From the NCBI GenBank assembly GCA_963556145.1, contig OY744472.1, forward strand, positions 3,906,001 through 3,970,000: a DNA stretch of 64,000 bases. Reading direction: 5' to 3'. Made by a program: the position numbers and the translations under genes. Of this stretch, positions 47,051 through 59,800 are shown piece after piece. Origin of the DNA: Hygrocybe punicea. Lineage: Eukaryota > Basidiomycota > Agaricomycetes > Agaricales > Hygrophoraceae. Every line of letters starts with the position of its first letter. Positions within the stretch are counted from its first letter, which is position 1. Below the pieces are notes generated by a model. It was not told where the DNA came from. It saw only the letters and a list, made by a program, of their open reading frames with translations, and did no database searches.

Positions 47051-48003
47051 GTGGATTGGTGATAGTAAGAGAAAGCACCGCCCATGTAGCTATTTAACTA
47101 GTTAAGTGGTTCGGATCATGAACAACAATTAACACAATTGGATTGATCATATGACATTATCTTATTTGTAAGCTCTTCCAAAAACATCATAAGGTGTGCC
47201 TGAAGCTTTATAATGTTTTTATTCAATTGAATGTTTTCGTAACATACTTAATATTCCGGTACTGAATAGTCATAGCTTTCCTTGGAGTGATGGTTATGCT
47301 TGCCACCATACGAGGGGGATTTGTTACAGTTGTCACAGGGGATGGATGAGGAATTTTTACCATCAAATAATATTGAGATATCCACTCAAATATTAAAATT
47401 ATTTTTGTTGTTATCATAAGTCCGAAAACGTTGTAAAAAGTGGATAACAATATGTTTTCAACATTTTCGGACTTATGATAGCAACAAAATAATTTCAATA
47501 TTTGAGTGGATGTTTCAATATTATTTGATGGCAAAAATTCCTCATCCATCTCCTATGTGTATCCCCATTTAATTGGTCCATAAAGTTGGCAGTTTTGGTT
47601 TATTACATATATTCAATTTGAATGTTCATTAGCTCAAGTCATAATAATCCAAGGTTGTCCTTCTCATGTTACCTGTGGTGGCTGTACTATGACAAACGTG
47701 AACTGAAATTAATACATTTAATTTAGACAAACAGATTTTCAGTCACCAAGATCGATGTCTTATGTGATATCTGTGTCTGCTTATTATCGTGCTCAATTGT
47801 TATGGTCATAGGAAAGTAACACAAGCCATTTTCAATAGAGCAAAAAAAGAATTGTACAGATATTGTACAAATGTAAAGAATGGCGGTAGAGGAGGATGTT
47901 GAGGGCACAGATTATCATTACCAGAACTCAACAACTGAGATAAAAGTGTCTTTAGTCAAATATAATTAATACTCCACAAAAAGAGGACTTACAGCACCCG
48001 AAA
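47051..48003. other. Non-coding spacer, contains a small palindromic element
   Basis: AT-rich. It should contain the Helitron 5' end and promoter. The palindrome at 47333-47558 is listed separately. No gene is recognised. Confidence 0.4.
47333..47558. repeat. ~226-bp palindromic MITE-like repeat
   Basis: The left arm GGGGATGGATGAGGAATTTT... (47333-47430) is inverted at about 47443-47558 (...AAAATTCCTCATCCATCTCC), separated by about 20 bp. Arms of about 100 bp with few mismatches fold on themselves. No clear target duplication is visible. Confidence 0.7.
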
Positions 48004-49931
48004 TTAAGGCCCAGGGTCCAGTTTGGATGTCGACGCCTTGGGAGATGAAGACCTCATTTGGCTCGGAGGAATGGAGACTAGGATATCGGGAGGAACGATA
48101 TTGCTCCAATCTACATCCATTAATAAACCGCCTGGCTCCGCAGGGGTCGATGACTGATGGCGTGATGATGCACGCGTATTTGGACGGAATCCTAGGATAT
48201 TGACATGATCAGATGTGAAATCTATATAAAGTGTGATGTACATACCCGGAGTCGGAGACTTCTTCGGAGGCTTCACTGGCTGGAGCATTTCTGCAATAAT
48301 GCCCGCTTGCTCCGATGCCAGATCCAGCTTCCTCCTCTTTGCTGTCTCGCCGTCCTCATGATTGCCGCTGAGAGACTCCTGTATGGGTTTGGGAGGTCCA
48401 TCGTTGTCATGCATGATTATATCGTCATCAGAAATCATCAACCCGCCCCATTCTGGCAAGTCCAACTTTGCGGATTCCAGTGGCACATCATCCGCCTTGG
48501 AGGAGATGGGTGGTTTAACTTCCACTGTCAATTTTTCAGATTCTGATTTCTTGGATCTGCACAACGGCCCAATTTCGACAGTGACTGCGACATGTCAGTG
48601 CATTATTCAGAGCAAAGTGAGTAACGTACGCATTTGAGCCTTGGATCGTTTCTTCTTTACTGGGGCTACGTCCTCCTCCATCTTGATATCGTCTATGCAT
48701 GAATGAATAATTTGCGTTATAATCTTGATATTTAGAATTTAATAACTCACCCTCAGCGTCGTCATCGGGTTTGGACTTCACGGTGCGTTCTGTGATGATG
48801 AGGAGTTACCGTGTGTGATGATCACAGACAATGACACTACTTACTGGGCTTGGGCTTGGGCTTGGGCTTGGGCTTGGGCTTCTTTTTATCCTTCTCGGAC
48901 AAATTGTCTGTGCCACCTGCGTCACCTGAATATTCAATACATCTATCCACTGATATGGGTGAAAACGTTTACAAACCAGCGGAAGATACCTTCTGTGTTC
49001 CGGCCGATTTTGACTTCACTTTGCCCTTGCCCTTGCCTTGGGGAACCAGCTCTTCTGCAAATGTATTATATTATTAGCACATTCACACATGTAATTCTAG
49101 ATCACACCTTCATCGTCCTCCGCCACATCGGCATCGACAAGGAAGCTATGTCCTACACCATGCAATAACCTGACCAATGATTTCAAGCTTTGTGGCGTCT
49201 GGCAGCCCACCAAACGACCAATTTGCAGAGGTTCCGCTGTGCCATGCTGGCACGGATTCGTCGTATTTTGCCCAATCTATGATGCCAGACGTGAGATTTC
49301 ATTTGGCCAGAAATGCATATATCTACTCACCTAGGTCCTCGGGCTTGATCTCGGTGTTCACGGCGCCATGTTGAATCAAAGCGGATGGAGAGTGCTTGCC
49401 GACATAAAACTCTTTGAGGAGCCAATCATCGAAGATCTTGCTTCGCCAGTCATGGGTGACCTCGTTGGCCCGTTTTGTGACCAAAACCTCTGCCCAAATT
49501 TCGTCCATGACGGTGTCGGTATACTTGAGGTAATCCCGGAGTGAATCGGTCCCTTCCTTATCGTTTTTTACGTAGTCCGGCGAGTAGTTGGGTGCCTTGT
49601 TGTATGCGATGGCTGCTGTCATGTAGATGTACATATCCATTTGATAAATTAAGCGACGGAGCGGTTCCTCGTATCGTTCGGGCATTTCGCGCCATAACTC
49701 GCCTTGGGTGGTGGCATCGTGGGGGTGAGTCTTCAGTACATATAGGTTACGAGAAAAGATGGGGACGGTGCCGGAATCCTTGTTGGGTGCCGGAATCTTG
49801 GGCAGGACCATGTACTGGATTTGGAAAATTCGATGCAGCTCCTGCAGCTTTTTGGGCGGCGCATCAGGCCAGTATTTGAAAGCCGCAGGATTGACAGCAG
49901 GAGTCGAGGTTTTGACGATGGGCAAGGACAT
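48004..49931 (-). CDS. Multi-exon protein of unknown function, Lys-Pro repeat and acidic tail
   Basis: Exons: 49931-49331; 49276-49108 (must contain one more intron to keep frame); 49054-48990; 48925-48845; 48789-48751; 48692-48630; 48584-48246; 48191-48004. Introns of 45-64 nt with GT...AG were placed by reading, and most junctions keep frame. The N-terminal 200 residues (MSLPIVKTSTPAVNP, WPDAPPKKLQELHRIFQ, REMPERYEEPLRRLIYQMD) look globular and conserved, but I do not recognise the fold. Later exons encode KGKGKVKSK, a KP dipeptide repeat from a GGGCTT hexanucleotide array, KKRSKAQ, and an acidic, Ser/Pro-rich end (SDDDIIMHDND). A nuclear role is possible. The start is provisional; the frame stays open upstream. 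Confidence 0.6.
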
Positions 49932-50289
49932 GGTAGATGTAGTGGAACCTTTTTGGTGGGCATCTGAGGGTAGAAATGAGGGGAACGGAAAACATTGGAT
50001 GTCAGGGTCGATGCCCTGGCCTATGAGGGAACTGGCCAAGTCAGATGACCTGTCAACAACACATGTTCGGCATTGCATACATTGATCGGACACGCGGTGT
50101 ACAAATAACATACAACCAAACATGGTGTACTTGATTCTCAAGTTTTGCCGTAATACATCCTTAAAATGTCGATAAGCACTATTTGTCATGTAGCTATACA
50201 AATATATATTCTTAACTTATGACACGGCGAAGAGGCCGAACAAGCTTGGTGCTAATATATATAATGGTATGATGATTAACATAGATATG
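49932..50289. other. Non-coding, upstream of the minus-strand gene
   Basis: The open frame of the first exon extends to 50201 but without clear coding character. Otherwise nothing is recognised before the satellite. Confidence 0.35.
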
Positions 50290-50958
50290 AATTGTTGAAC
50301 ACTTGTTGAACACTTGTCGAACAGGCCGAACAGTGTTCGACAAGTGTTCGACAAGTCGTTTCCACATTAATAAATCAAGTGGAATATTTATTAATGTAGA
50401 TACAGCTTGTCAAACACATGTCGAACGGGCCGAACACTGTTCGACAAGTGTTTGACAAGTCAATGCTACGTCAGTGAATTAAGTGTAATATATATTAACG
50501 TAGCAATGGCTTGTCGAACACTTGTCGAACAGGCCGAACACTGTTCGACAAGTGTTCGACAAGTCATTGTTTTGTTAATAAATTAAGTGTAATATACATT
50601 AACGTAGCAATGGCTTGTCGAACACTTGTCGAACAGGCCGAACACTGTTCGACAAGTGTTCGACAAGCCATTGCTACGTTAATATATATTACACTTAATT
50701 CACTGATGTAGCATTGACTTGTCGAACACTTGTCGAACAGTGTTCGGCCTGTTCGACAAGTGTTCGACAAGCCATTGCTACGTTAATATATATTACACTT
50801 AATTTATTAACAAAGCAATGACTTGTCGAACACTTGTCAAACAGGCCAAACACTGTTCGACAAGTGTTCGACAAGCCATATGGACATTGATTAACGCATC
50901 AAGATGCATATGACTAACCGAACACTTGCCGAACAGTGTTCGGCCTGTTCGACACGTG
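50290..50958. repeat. Palindromic satellite, ~7 units of ~104 bp, itself inverted about its centre
   Basis: Each unit contains CTTGTCGAACACTTGTCGAA, a short centre (AGGCCGAACACT or its complement) and the inverted TTCGACAAGTGTTCGACAAG. Spacers are AATTAAGTGTAATATA-type in units 2-3 and the reverse complement in units 4-5, so the whole array is a higher-order palindrome centred near 50640-50670. The right end carries the hAT target TTCGGCAG, so the transposon landed in the last unit. No gene is present. Confidence 0.85.
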
Positions 50959-51161
50959 TTCGGCAGTAGTGTTACCGCAACTATGACTAGTAGTCGACTA
51001 GTAGTCATAGTTGTAGTCGGTCATAGCTGAGTTGATAACCGACTCGACTATGACTATGACACCGACTATGACTACGACTACCCGATTCGGTCAAGTCGAT
51101 AGCTGGCGGATAAGTCCGGACCACGTTGTTTTTTTCTTTCTTCAACAATCTCGTTTGTGAC

Positions 51162-54100
51162 ATGACCAAACGAAGTCATCGCAAGGACAGCAACGATGGG
51201 TCCTCCAAGTCCTCGGGAAATGCCTCATCTCTGGCTACCTCATCATCTGAACTCCCTGCCCTTACGCGTGCCAAAAAGCAAGCCGCGATGAAGAAGGCCA
51301 AGCGTGCCAAGAAGAAGGCCAAGAAACGTCAACCATCTCCTGCTCCTATGCAGTCAGCAGCCCCATCAGAGTCAGCAGCCCCATCTGCTACTGCCGCTAC
51401 TGGGCCCAGTCAGCCCACGTCCGTCAACGACCTCGTAGGCTTGGTCCGATTCAAAACGGCTGCACACGATATCTGGCACTTCTTCACGAAGGGGAGTATC
51501 AAGGAGAAGATCTGAATGATATGTAAGGCCTGTCAGTGAGTGTCTTCCCCCTTTCTATTGATTTCTGTACACTAATTATCTACCTACAGGGCACGCCGTT
51601 CCGCTGATCCGAAGTTCCTTGCCCTCAACATCAACTATACCTTTGCCCCTGCCACAGCTAACCCCAATCTCCGTGTCCACCTCGAGAAGTACCATGAGGA
51701 CGAGTACGTCAAAGCCTGCAAGGAGAATGGCTGGTTGATGCAGTTGCCGAAGCGGAAGATCTGTGAGGAAACCGCTAGCCTCAGACAATCTACCCTCGAC
51801 TCTAACCTTCAAGACATATCATCATCCGGCTGTCCCACCTTCACTCGCGCCGCCCTCCTTCACGCTTTGATCAACTTCGTCATTGCGGATGATCAATCAA
51901 TCAATGTCATTGAGTGTCGGGAGTTTCGAGATCTCCTCCTCCTCCTTCGTTCCAACCTTCAAGACAAAGACATCCCCCACCGCACCAAGTTGCGTGAGGC
52001 AATCATTGCAGCCTGGGAGTCCCACTTCAAGGCCCTGCAGCTCGAACTCGCCAACGCTGTAGGGAAGGTTAGCTTTACCGCGGACCTCTGGTCTGACAAG
52101 AATCTTCGCTCATACCTCTGCATTACCGCCCATTGGATTGCCTGCAACAAGCGCAGCAATCAGCTGGAACTCAAGACCGCACTGATCACGTTTCACAACG
52201 TCACCGGCAAACATGATGGTGCCAACCTCGCCGCCATCATCCTGCAACTGCTCGACCGTGCCGGTATCACAACCCTCATTGGTTGGTTTACCCTCGACAA
52301 CGCGAGCAACAATGACACCGTCGTTGTAGTGCTGGAAGGCCTCCTCAAGGCCCGCGACATCGATTTCTGTGCCGTTGAGAATCGGATCATGTGCTTCGCA
52401 CACATCATCAACATATGTTGCCAGCACCTCGTTGAAGGCTTCACCAACACCGCACTCGTTGATCCCGTGGAGACCTTCGTTGCTGCGGACCGTCCGCATG
52501 AGCCTGGTGCTCAAACTAGTAATGCCGAAGTTCAGTTCGGAACCGGTCCAAACCCGGTTTGAACCGCAAACCGAACCGAAAAACCCGGTTCGGTTCAGCC
52601 AAATGCTGAACCGAAACCAATGGTTCAGTTTGCGGTTCTGTGGTTTTGAGCGGTTCCGAACCGCGTTTGAACCCACTTCGAACCGCGAACCGATAGATAC
52701 GGTTCTTCCCGTCATTTTGATCCACTGATCATCCAAAACGGTCAAGTATTGAGTGAGTTATGATTAAAACAACTTTTACTCACAATATATATATATATTT
52801 GATTTTCAAAATGGCAATAACATTATAAATAAAATAGAAAAAATTACCAAATTATTTGAGTACATTGCCCACACTAAATGATAATGGGTCCTCTGCTAAG
52901 ATTAGTTAATTTAACCAATATCTGGTCACTCATTAAACTGACTTCAATTTGTAACCAATTATGCAGAAATTCCAAGTTGGTCCAATAGGTGAGTGGATAT
53001 TGATTATATTAATTAATGTTAACAGAGAACCCATTACCTTTTGATGAGGGTAATGTACTCAAATAATTTGGTAATCTTACCTATTTTACTTATAATGCTA
53101 TTTTCACTTTTTAAAATCACAATCTATATATTGGGAGGACATCTGTAACGATGAAAATATTCCGGGCAATAAACAGGGTGCCAGTCGGGGTTGGAACCGC
53201 TTTGCTTATATCAGTTTGGGATTGTTGATGGAACCGATAGATGACATGCCGGTGATCGGCATAGCCCACTTCAGGAGGTCGGACCTTGAAAATAGTTTTT
53301 GTAGTCCACCCCCTCCAATAGATATCACATCTCTGTATTATATCTGTAGCCCATTTAGGGTGGGGAGTTCAAATGTTTTTCTGGGTTCTTTGTGGTGTTG
53401 GAATCTCATCCCAACATGGGGAAACTATATCTGAATAAAAGATATGTTATGGATGTCCTCCCATTGTGAATAAACGTTATTTTAATCATAACTCACTCAA
53501 TACTTGACCGTTTTGGATGATCAGGGGATCAAAATGAAGCTGACGGGTAGGAGAAGCTTTAAGTCAAATCGGTTCGGCGTTTGAACCGGGTTTGAACGCG
53601 AACCGAACGCTAAAAAACGGTTCGAAGCGGTTTTGGTTTTGGTTCGGCATTTTGCTGAACTGAACCGGCAGTTTCGGTTCAGGTTTTGCAAAAAACCGAA
53701 AAAACCGAACCGAACCGAACTTCGGCATCACTAGCTCAAACATTTGAGGAGGCCATCAAGCGTGACCCAATTGCACTCGGTCGTGTAGTAGTTCACAAAG
53801 TTCGATCTTCCGGTCAACGCCGTGAGCACTTCAAATCCATCATCATTGAGGGCAACAGCAGGGCCCACTTCACACTTCCGGATGGCCGCACGATAACGGT
53901 CCCTCTCCTACAACTACTTCGCGATGTCAAGATGAGGTGGGATTCAATCTACTACATGATCAATCGTCTTCGCATTTTGTGGCCTGCCATCGATTCCTTC
54001 CTCGCAAGCCCTGTCAACAAGGATCTTCAAATGCTCCGTCTCACAGACGTTGAGTGGAATACCCTTCAGGACATCGAGGCAATCCTAGCTGTGCCCCATG

Positions 54101-54969
54101 CAGCCCAACAAACAATGTCGAAGGAAACCACACCGATTCTGTCTGGCTCCATCCCAGCCTTTGAAATGTTCATGTCGTCTTGGGAGCAGCTCGCCGAGAA
54201 GATTCCCCGCCTCAAACCATTCATCGACGAAGGCCTGAAATGGGCGCTCAAATACTATGAGCGGATGGACCGAACAGATGCCTATGTTGTTGCAATGATC
54301 ATCAACCCGGCAGTCCGCACATCTTGGATCAAGAAACACTGGGCCGCAGACTGGTTCGAGAAAGTCGAAACCACCTTCCTTGACCTCATGCAGCAGTACC
54401 GAGACAAATCCAAACCTGTAGCCCCCAATGAAGTCTTACCCACTAGGCCGGCCGTCGCTTCCATTGAGGCATGGCAAACACTTGACTTGCAATATGGCCT
54501 CGACGACATGTTCGAAACAGCCGAAGAATCAGGAGAGTTGGCAACGGTCAACGAAGAATACGAGTCCTATGTCAAAGGCCCACTCTCGAAGCCAGGGATG
54601 AACCTTCTTCAATTCTGGTCCATGTCCGATTCAACCTTGCCAACAATTTATTCTATTGCAATGGACTATCTACCTATTCAAGCGTCATCTGTCCCGAGTG
54701 AGCGTGTTTTCTCATCCAGTGCCGAGACTGACACACACAAACGCAACCGCATCCATCCACTCCTCATGGAGGCCCTTCAAATGCTCAAATTCGGCCTCAA
54801 GAAATCTCGACTTGACTTCATGACTGGGTGGGCAGTCAACGAGGCCAGCATGATGGATGTAGAGGAGGAGGAGGTGGATTTGTTGGGTGCATTGTTTGAG
54901 GGGGACAAGGACCAAGCATTTGATGTGCTGATTGCAGCCATGGGTGAGGGAGATGACGGGGATATATAG
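51162..54969 (+). pseudogene. hAT transposase (BED zinc finger, RNase H-like, hATC), split by nested element
   Basis: The ATG at 51162 starts a Ser/Lys-rich N-terminus (MTKRSHRKDSN...). The BED finger has CKAC...HLEKYH, interrupted by a 55-nt intron (51536-51590) and preceded by TGA at 51513-51515, probably from CGA. Then come FTADLWSDKNLRSYLCITAHW, a region with NNDTVVVVLEGLL, and CFAHIINICCQH. After the nested element the frame resumes at FEEAIKRDPIALGR; removing the insert and one duplication joins GAQ-TFEEA in frame. The C-terminal hATC dimerisation region reads YLPIQASSVPSERVFSSS and LLMEALQMLKFGLKK. It cuts and pastes hAT DNA with 8-bp duplications. The copy is inactive because of the TGA and the insertion. 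Confidence 0.88.
52517..53733. mobile_element. Nested hAT-like element with long inverted repeats
   Basis: Flanked by perfect GCTCAAAC (52509-52516 and 53734-53741). The ends are TAGTAATGCCGAAGTTCAG and inverted TAGTGATGCCGAAGTTCGG. Arms of about 250 bp contain dense CCGAACCGAA/GGTTCGG repeats and a shared CTCACTCAATACTTGACCGT block (near 52740 and 53490, inverted). A further inner inverted pair surrounds CCAAATTATTTGAGTACATT (52847 and 53050). No protein is encoded. Confidence 0.85.
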
Positions 54970-55144
54970 ATCGTTAGCATTTTTGTAGTGAGAACCCCGA
55001 CTGAGCTGCGACTGAAGTTGACTGTAGTCAGTAGTCGTGACTACTGACTACAACTATATGAAATTGTAATGAATAGTCTAGTTGAAGTCGTGACTTTCCT
55101 AGTCGACTATTGACTAGTCGAGTCGCGGCAACACTATTCGGCAG

Positions 55145-55426
55145 GTCGTTATATTGTTATTCATTCTAAAGACAAATATGGGTGCACAACGAAAACCTTG
55201 CCGATCAAACCGGGGCAGCATCATTGTTGCCGTTGTCACCTGACACGAATCCGATATCATTCATAGTCAAAAGGATTATCCAAACTTGATTAACTCTTCT
55301 TCTCCTTCACACTCAGCATCTCACCACACATCCCGAGTTATAGAACACATACTGGTATATCACAGTACCATTTTGGACCCCGTTGAATTTATAAACTAAC
55401 ATAATCTGATCTGTTAGACTTTCAAT
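55145..55426. other. Non-coding, upstream of the interrupted plus-strand gene
   Basis: Pyrimidine-rich and AT-rich, no repeat recognised. The promoter of the next gene would lie here. Confidence 0.35.
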
Positions 55427-56838
55427 ATGCCCAAATCACACAAGGAAGTTGGCTACGAAGTGTGCTGCCACATCTGTCCAGGACGAAACTGCCTCTCGAT
55501 CCAGACACAAACTCTCCTTTGGAAAAAGAAAGGAAGTTCCTGTCAGCGCCATTGTGGATCCGCCAGCAAGCATCCAAATTGCATCGCATCCGGTACCTGT
55601 CCTCTATCCAGCTGTATTGGACGGAAGGGCGCAGAAAATTCCATGGGTGTTCGAAATGCTACTGAAGAGGAACTCACATTGTTGCCATCGACGGCATCCA
55701 ATACACCAGATCCCACTTCCAATGTAGAGATGGAGGATGCAGCCATGAGCACGATTACACAGTCCGTCAGGACCGATCCCATTTTCAACATAATCTTTGT
55801 TCTTGATCCCACTGCCCATATTACTAGTAAAGCCGCCGCAACCAATGATCTTGCATTCGTCAACGTTACGATTTCACAAGACGAATATGAAACCGTCTCG
55901 CACCTCGATGGTTATATTCACAATATCAAGGCGCACAAGACGCGATATTTTGTTTGCATGCAGGAATGGGTTCGTATATTTTAAAAATGTATGGAGAATT
56001 ATTGCTAAAGAATACTTTCCAATTCCAGGTTTATGTTGCTATGCGAATGCACCACTGGCGGTGTGACGAACCCAACGGTGCAATACACCGCTTCAATGTT
56101 GAATACATGTTTTGGCCAGAATTCACCCATGCCATGCTCAAATCACCGGGGTCAAATATAACATGGAACAAGTTCAAATCCACCGATTGCGTATTTGGTG
56201 GTGTGGACATGGGAATGTCCTATATGTGAGCGTGTCAAACATTTTTGTCAATTTTCCTTTTTTTTAATTCAGTTAATTCGAATATCATCTATAGTGGTAA
56301 TAAATATGGTATAATGGTCGAAAACGTGTCGACATTCTTGGCCGGAATTGACGAGCTGTGTCGAACAGTTCAGGTGTGGCCACCACCAAAACAAATGAAC
56401 ACCGTGCATTCGAAATGGACGCAGATGCAAAACCTGCTCCATGTTGCATTGTCAACGACACACACGATGCGTAGGGTTTGAAAGTCCAGTCCTTTGGACT
56501 GGAAAAAAACTGGAACCGGACCCAACCGGACCACTAAACAACCGGACCGCCGGTTGCAGTTGCACCAGATTTCACTTAACTCCGGTTCCAGTTCATGTCA
56601 TATGACTTCTCAAATGCAACCGGTTACAACTGGAACCAGTGACCCATGTAGCCACTTGTAAATCTCTGGATTTGTACAATATACGTGCAATAAATATGTT
56701 GTGCTTGCAGCGATGGCAATGACTCCTTGGCAAATTGCAAATTGTTACGTGTTCAAAAGCTATTCGTATTCGGCTCGGGGCTTCCAAGCAGGTGATGAAT
56801 ATAAAAAAGTCTTTCCCAACCTCAATTGATATCAATAC

Positions 56839-59800
56839 ATGGCACCCAGCAGAACCAACAAATCTTCACGCCAGCAGAGGACAAAGACTAGGGGAAAGGC
56901 TCCCGATCCAAAGAAATCCAAAAAGCGGCATCAGCATATTGCCTCTGATGAATCTGATGATGGCACACCAAAAAGTCCACCACCGAAACGCATCAAAATT
57001 ACTGAGGTCCAGGAAGTCGGCAACGGAACAGAGTCATCATCAAGTTGCGAAGAAGTTGAGGTTGCCAGTGATGGGGAAAGTCAGTCTGGGACTGCCGGTG
57101 AACAATCAGTGAGCATTGGCACTCGTAACCATGGTGTTTCAGGACAATACTGTTTTTAGGATGGCCTGGACAACAATCACCGAGTGAGTATCCCAAATCA
57201 GAAAAAAGTCAAGAAAGATTCAACTTAGGATATGCTTACGGTATTCTCGGATAGGGTCACAGTGAAATTCACTCATAAAAAGGGCACTGTTGAAACCTTG
57301 AAAGGACGCTGGTGTTTAGTATGCAAGTGAGCACTAGCAAACTATTGATCATATAAAACAACCCACTAATAAACATCACAGAGCCGACGATCTGTTTGCC
57401 TCTCACAATGGCCTGTGAAAATGTTTTCATATCGGTGGGAACTCCTCCTGTCGGCAGCATATTCATCAGCACTTTGATGTTTATAAGGAATGATGCAACA
57501 AGAAAAACATCACCATTTCCCCGTGGGCAATCCCACGACCCATTTGGAAAGAGATGCAGAAGGCGAAGAATGGTTCTAGTAAGCAAGGAAAACTTGATGA
57601 AACTTTTCTCAAGGTGGACAACCCGAAAGAATTTGCATGCGAGGGGCTTCTGAAAGCAGTCGCTAAGTTTGTTGTTTGCGATGATCAGGTAGGAGAAGAC
57701 AGTTTTGACCTACATGTAGGCTCACTTGTAGCCAAGTCTCTTGCAGTTGTAGACAAAGCTGCATTCCGTAACTGCCTCGTGGCAATGCGGCCACGCTCAA
57801 CCAACGCTGATCTTCCCTCCACGCACAATGTTAAAACATATATACACAACGAATTTGTCCAGATGCTCAACGAATTCAAGAACCAAATCTCTGTGGGTTC
57901 ATGATACTTCTGCGCTTCTTGTTGGCTAAGTTTGTAGTCTGCACCAGGCAAGGTCTCAGCAACAATGGACGGATGGTCGGCAGATTCATCAAAAGCCTCA
58001 TTCCTAGGCATCACATGTCATTGGATCGAAGTCAAGGATTCGAAATGGACACTGCGATCCGAAGTAATTGCATTTTGAGGGATCTCTGGCGTGCACTCCG
58101 GCGAAAACCTTGGGAAGTACTTTGTTGGACTTTGTGAGCGGGTAGGAATCATCACCACCAAAGAATCTAAGGTATGCAGGTATCTCCGAGTCTGTCACGT
58201 ACTGATATGCAACCATTCTAGCTCTATTGCATTACCACTGACAATACATCCAACAACGACACCACCTGCAGTACAGTTCAGGCAATCCTTGTGCGTCGCA
58301 AACTCCGACAATGGTTCACATGTGAGAATCGCTTGCCGTAGGTCATTTATTCTTTCATTTTGCCCTTCCTCTCACTACTGTTCAGATGTCTGGCTCATGT
58401 AGTTAATTTAGCGGTGATTGATTTTATGTCACACATTACAAAGATTGCTGCGACAGAAAATACCACAGCAATCTGGGAATACGACCCCTCTTCTCCTGGG
58501 AATCGTATTCTTGGTGGATCACTGGATGTTATTTTGGCAATCCGCACTTTGGCAATCAAGGTATTTGTTCACTTTTCGGTCAATAATGTGCTTATCTTGC
58601 TTTTCTCTACAGATTCAATCCTCTGGCCAGCGTATCGAATATTTTGAAAGGCTCCAAGTGCAGTGCGGCACCAATACACCCCTACGCATCCCTCTGCATG
58701 GCAACACTCGATTAGTGTTTCAAGGTCCAGTCCATAGGACCAGAAAAAAACCGGGACCCAACCGGACTGAACCAAAAAAGACCGGACCACCGGTTGCGGT
58801 TGCGCCCGATGTGGGAGGCTGCCGGTTGCGGTTGCCCGATTTGGCTCACCCTTATACAACCGAGTTGCAACTGGCTGCAACCGGTTACAACCGGACTTTC
58901 CGGTTCACCTCGTAGATAGGGAAATTGTATATTTTTTGTGTATGTAGATAATAAAACTAAGGGACAAATTATGTATTATAATAGTGGGCATGGCACTTTG
59001 CCCTGCCCTGCCCAATTCTTGTTGGTGCCAATGATGCGGCTTTCACCCTCGCGAGGTAGATGGGGGGGCCTCATGTGAGGCCATGGCCCTTAACCTGCTG
59101 TTTTCCATGACTTGGGGCGCCACATACCTCGCGTGGGCCAGACGCGCGTCAATTGACGCGGTTGTCACCCTCGCGAGGTAGATGGGGGGCCATCCTCGCT
59201 GCCATCCTCGTTGGATGTGGGGCCGTCCTTGATTGGGCTGTTGGTGTCCAATGGAGCTGGCCGTTGGGGGGACTGGCAGTGCTTGTCCAGCGGGGCCATC
59301 CTGTTGGCCCTTTCCGCATCCTTCATTATTACCATGCCGAATTCCTTGCAAACAACATCTGCATGTCTGTTGATGCATCAGCCCGTGTTTGCGAGGTGTG
59401 TGGTTAGCAAGATGTCGATGGGACAAAGGTGGCATACGTACCTGGGCCGGTAGGTGGGCGCACCACCCTCCCAGCCTTCAACTTCCCTGTCGTCGTCATC
59501 ATCGTCGTCTTGTTGTGACGTGGGTGTTGGTAGTGGTCATGGTCTTGTCATCATGCGCCTTTCTGTGGTCCGATCCATGCTTCCTGTGGGAGATGGTGGT
59601 GGGTTGTATTATTCGTTGTCATTGTCGCAGGTGCTGTACTTGTTCTTGCAGAATCTTGTTGTTGTGTCACGGTTGTGATGGCTGTGTGAATTGTTGTCGT
59701 CGTTGTGCTGACCGATGTCGCGGTGAATATCTACATTAGAAAGGTAAAATGTTAGTGAAATATACACAGTACAACGAAAAACAGAAGACTTAACTTGAGC

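Larger units (their letters stand above)
39245..47300 (-). mobile_element. Autonomous-type Helitron; 3' end resolved, 5' end not
   Basis: On the minus strand the RepHel coding region is followed by an 18-nt hairpin (39276-39259, GCCAT...ATGGC stem) and, 10 nt further, CTAG followed by T (39248-39244). This is the canonical Helitron 3' end: a hairpin shortly before CTRR, inserted before T. The 5' TC end should lie upstream of 47050, but I could not fix it. The right coordinate is approximate. Confidence 0.75.
50967..55136 (+). mobile_element. hAT transposon 1, full length, perfect 8-bp target duplication
   Basis: Flanked by TTCGGCAG (50959-50966 and 55137-55144). The ends are TAGTGTTACCGCAACT and inverted TAGTGTTGCCGCGACT. 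The subterminal regions are rich in GACTAGTAGTCGACTAGT-like short palindromes, probable transposase-binding sites by analogy with other hATs. It carries one transposase gene that is split by a second insertion. Confidence 0.9.

Noticed and set aside
50290..50958. CRISPR-like regular spacing
   Set aside because: Units are themselves palindromic ~104-bp repeats with repeated spacers in a fungal genome; not a CRISPR array.
50511..51008. Small open frames with repeated CRTLVEQ peptides
   Set aside because: Products of the palindromic satellite; identical peptides appear on both strands.
52110..52745. 211-codon minus-strand frame in hAT 1
   Set aside because: It runs across the insertion boundary of the nested element and opposes the transposase frame.
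59389..59739. 116-codon frame with many Cys and Arg in the nested element
   Set aside because: It lies antisense to the CAACAA/GACAATGAC-rich exon of the cassette and lacks any recognisable pattern.
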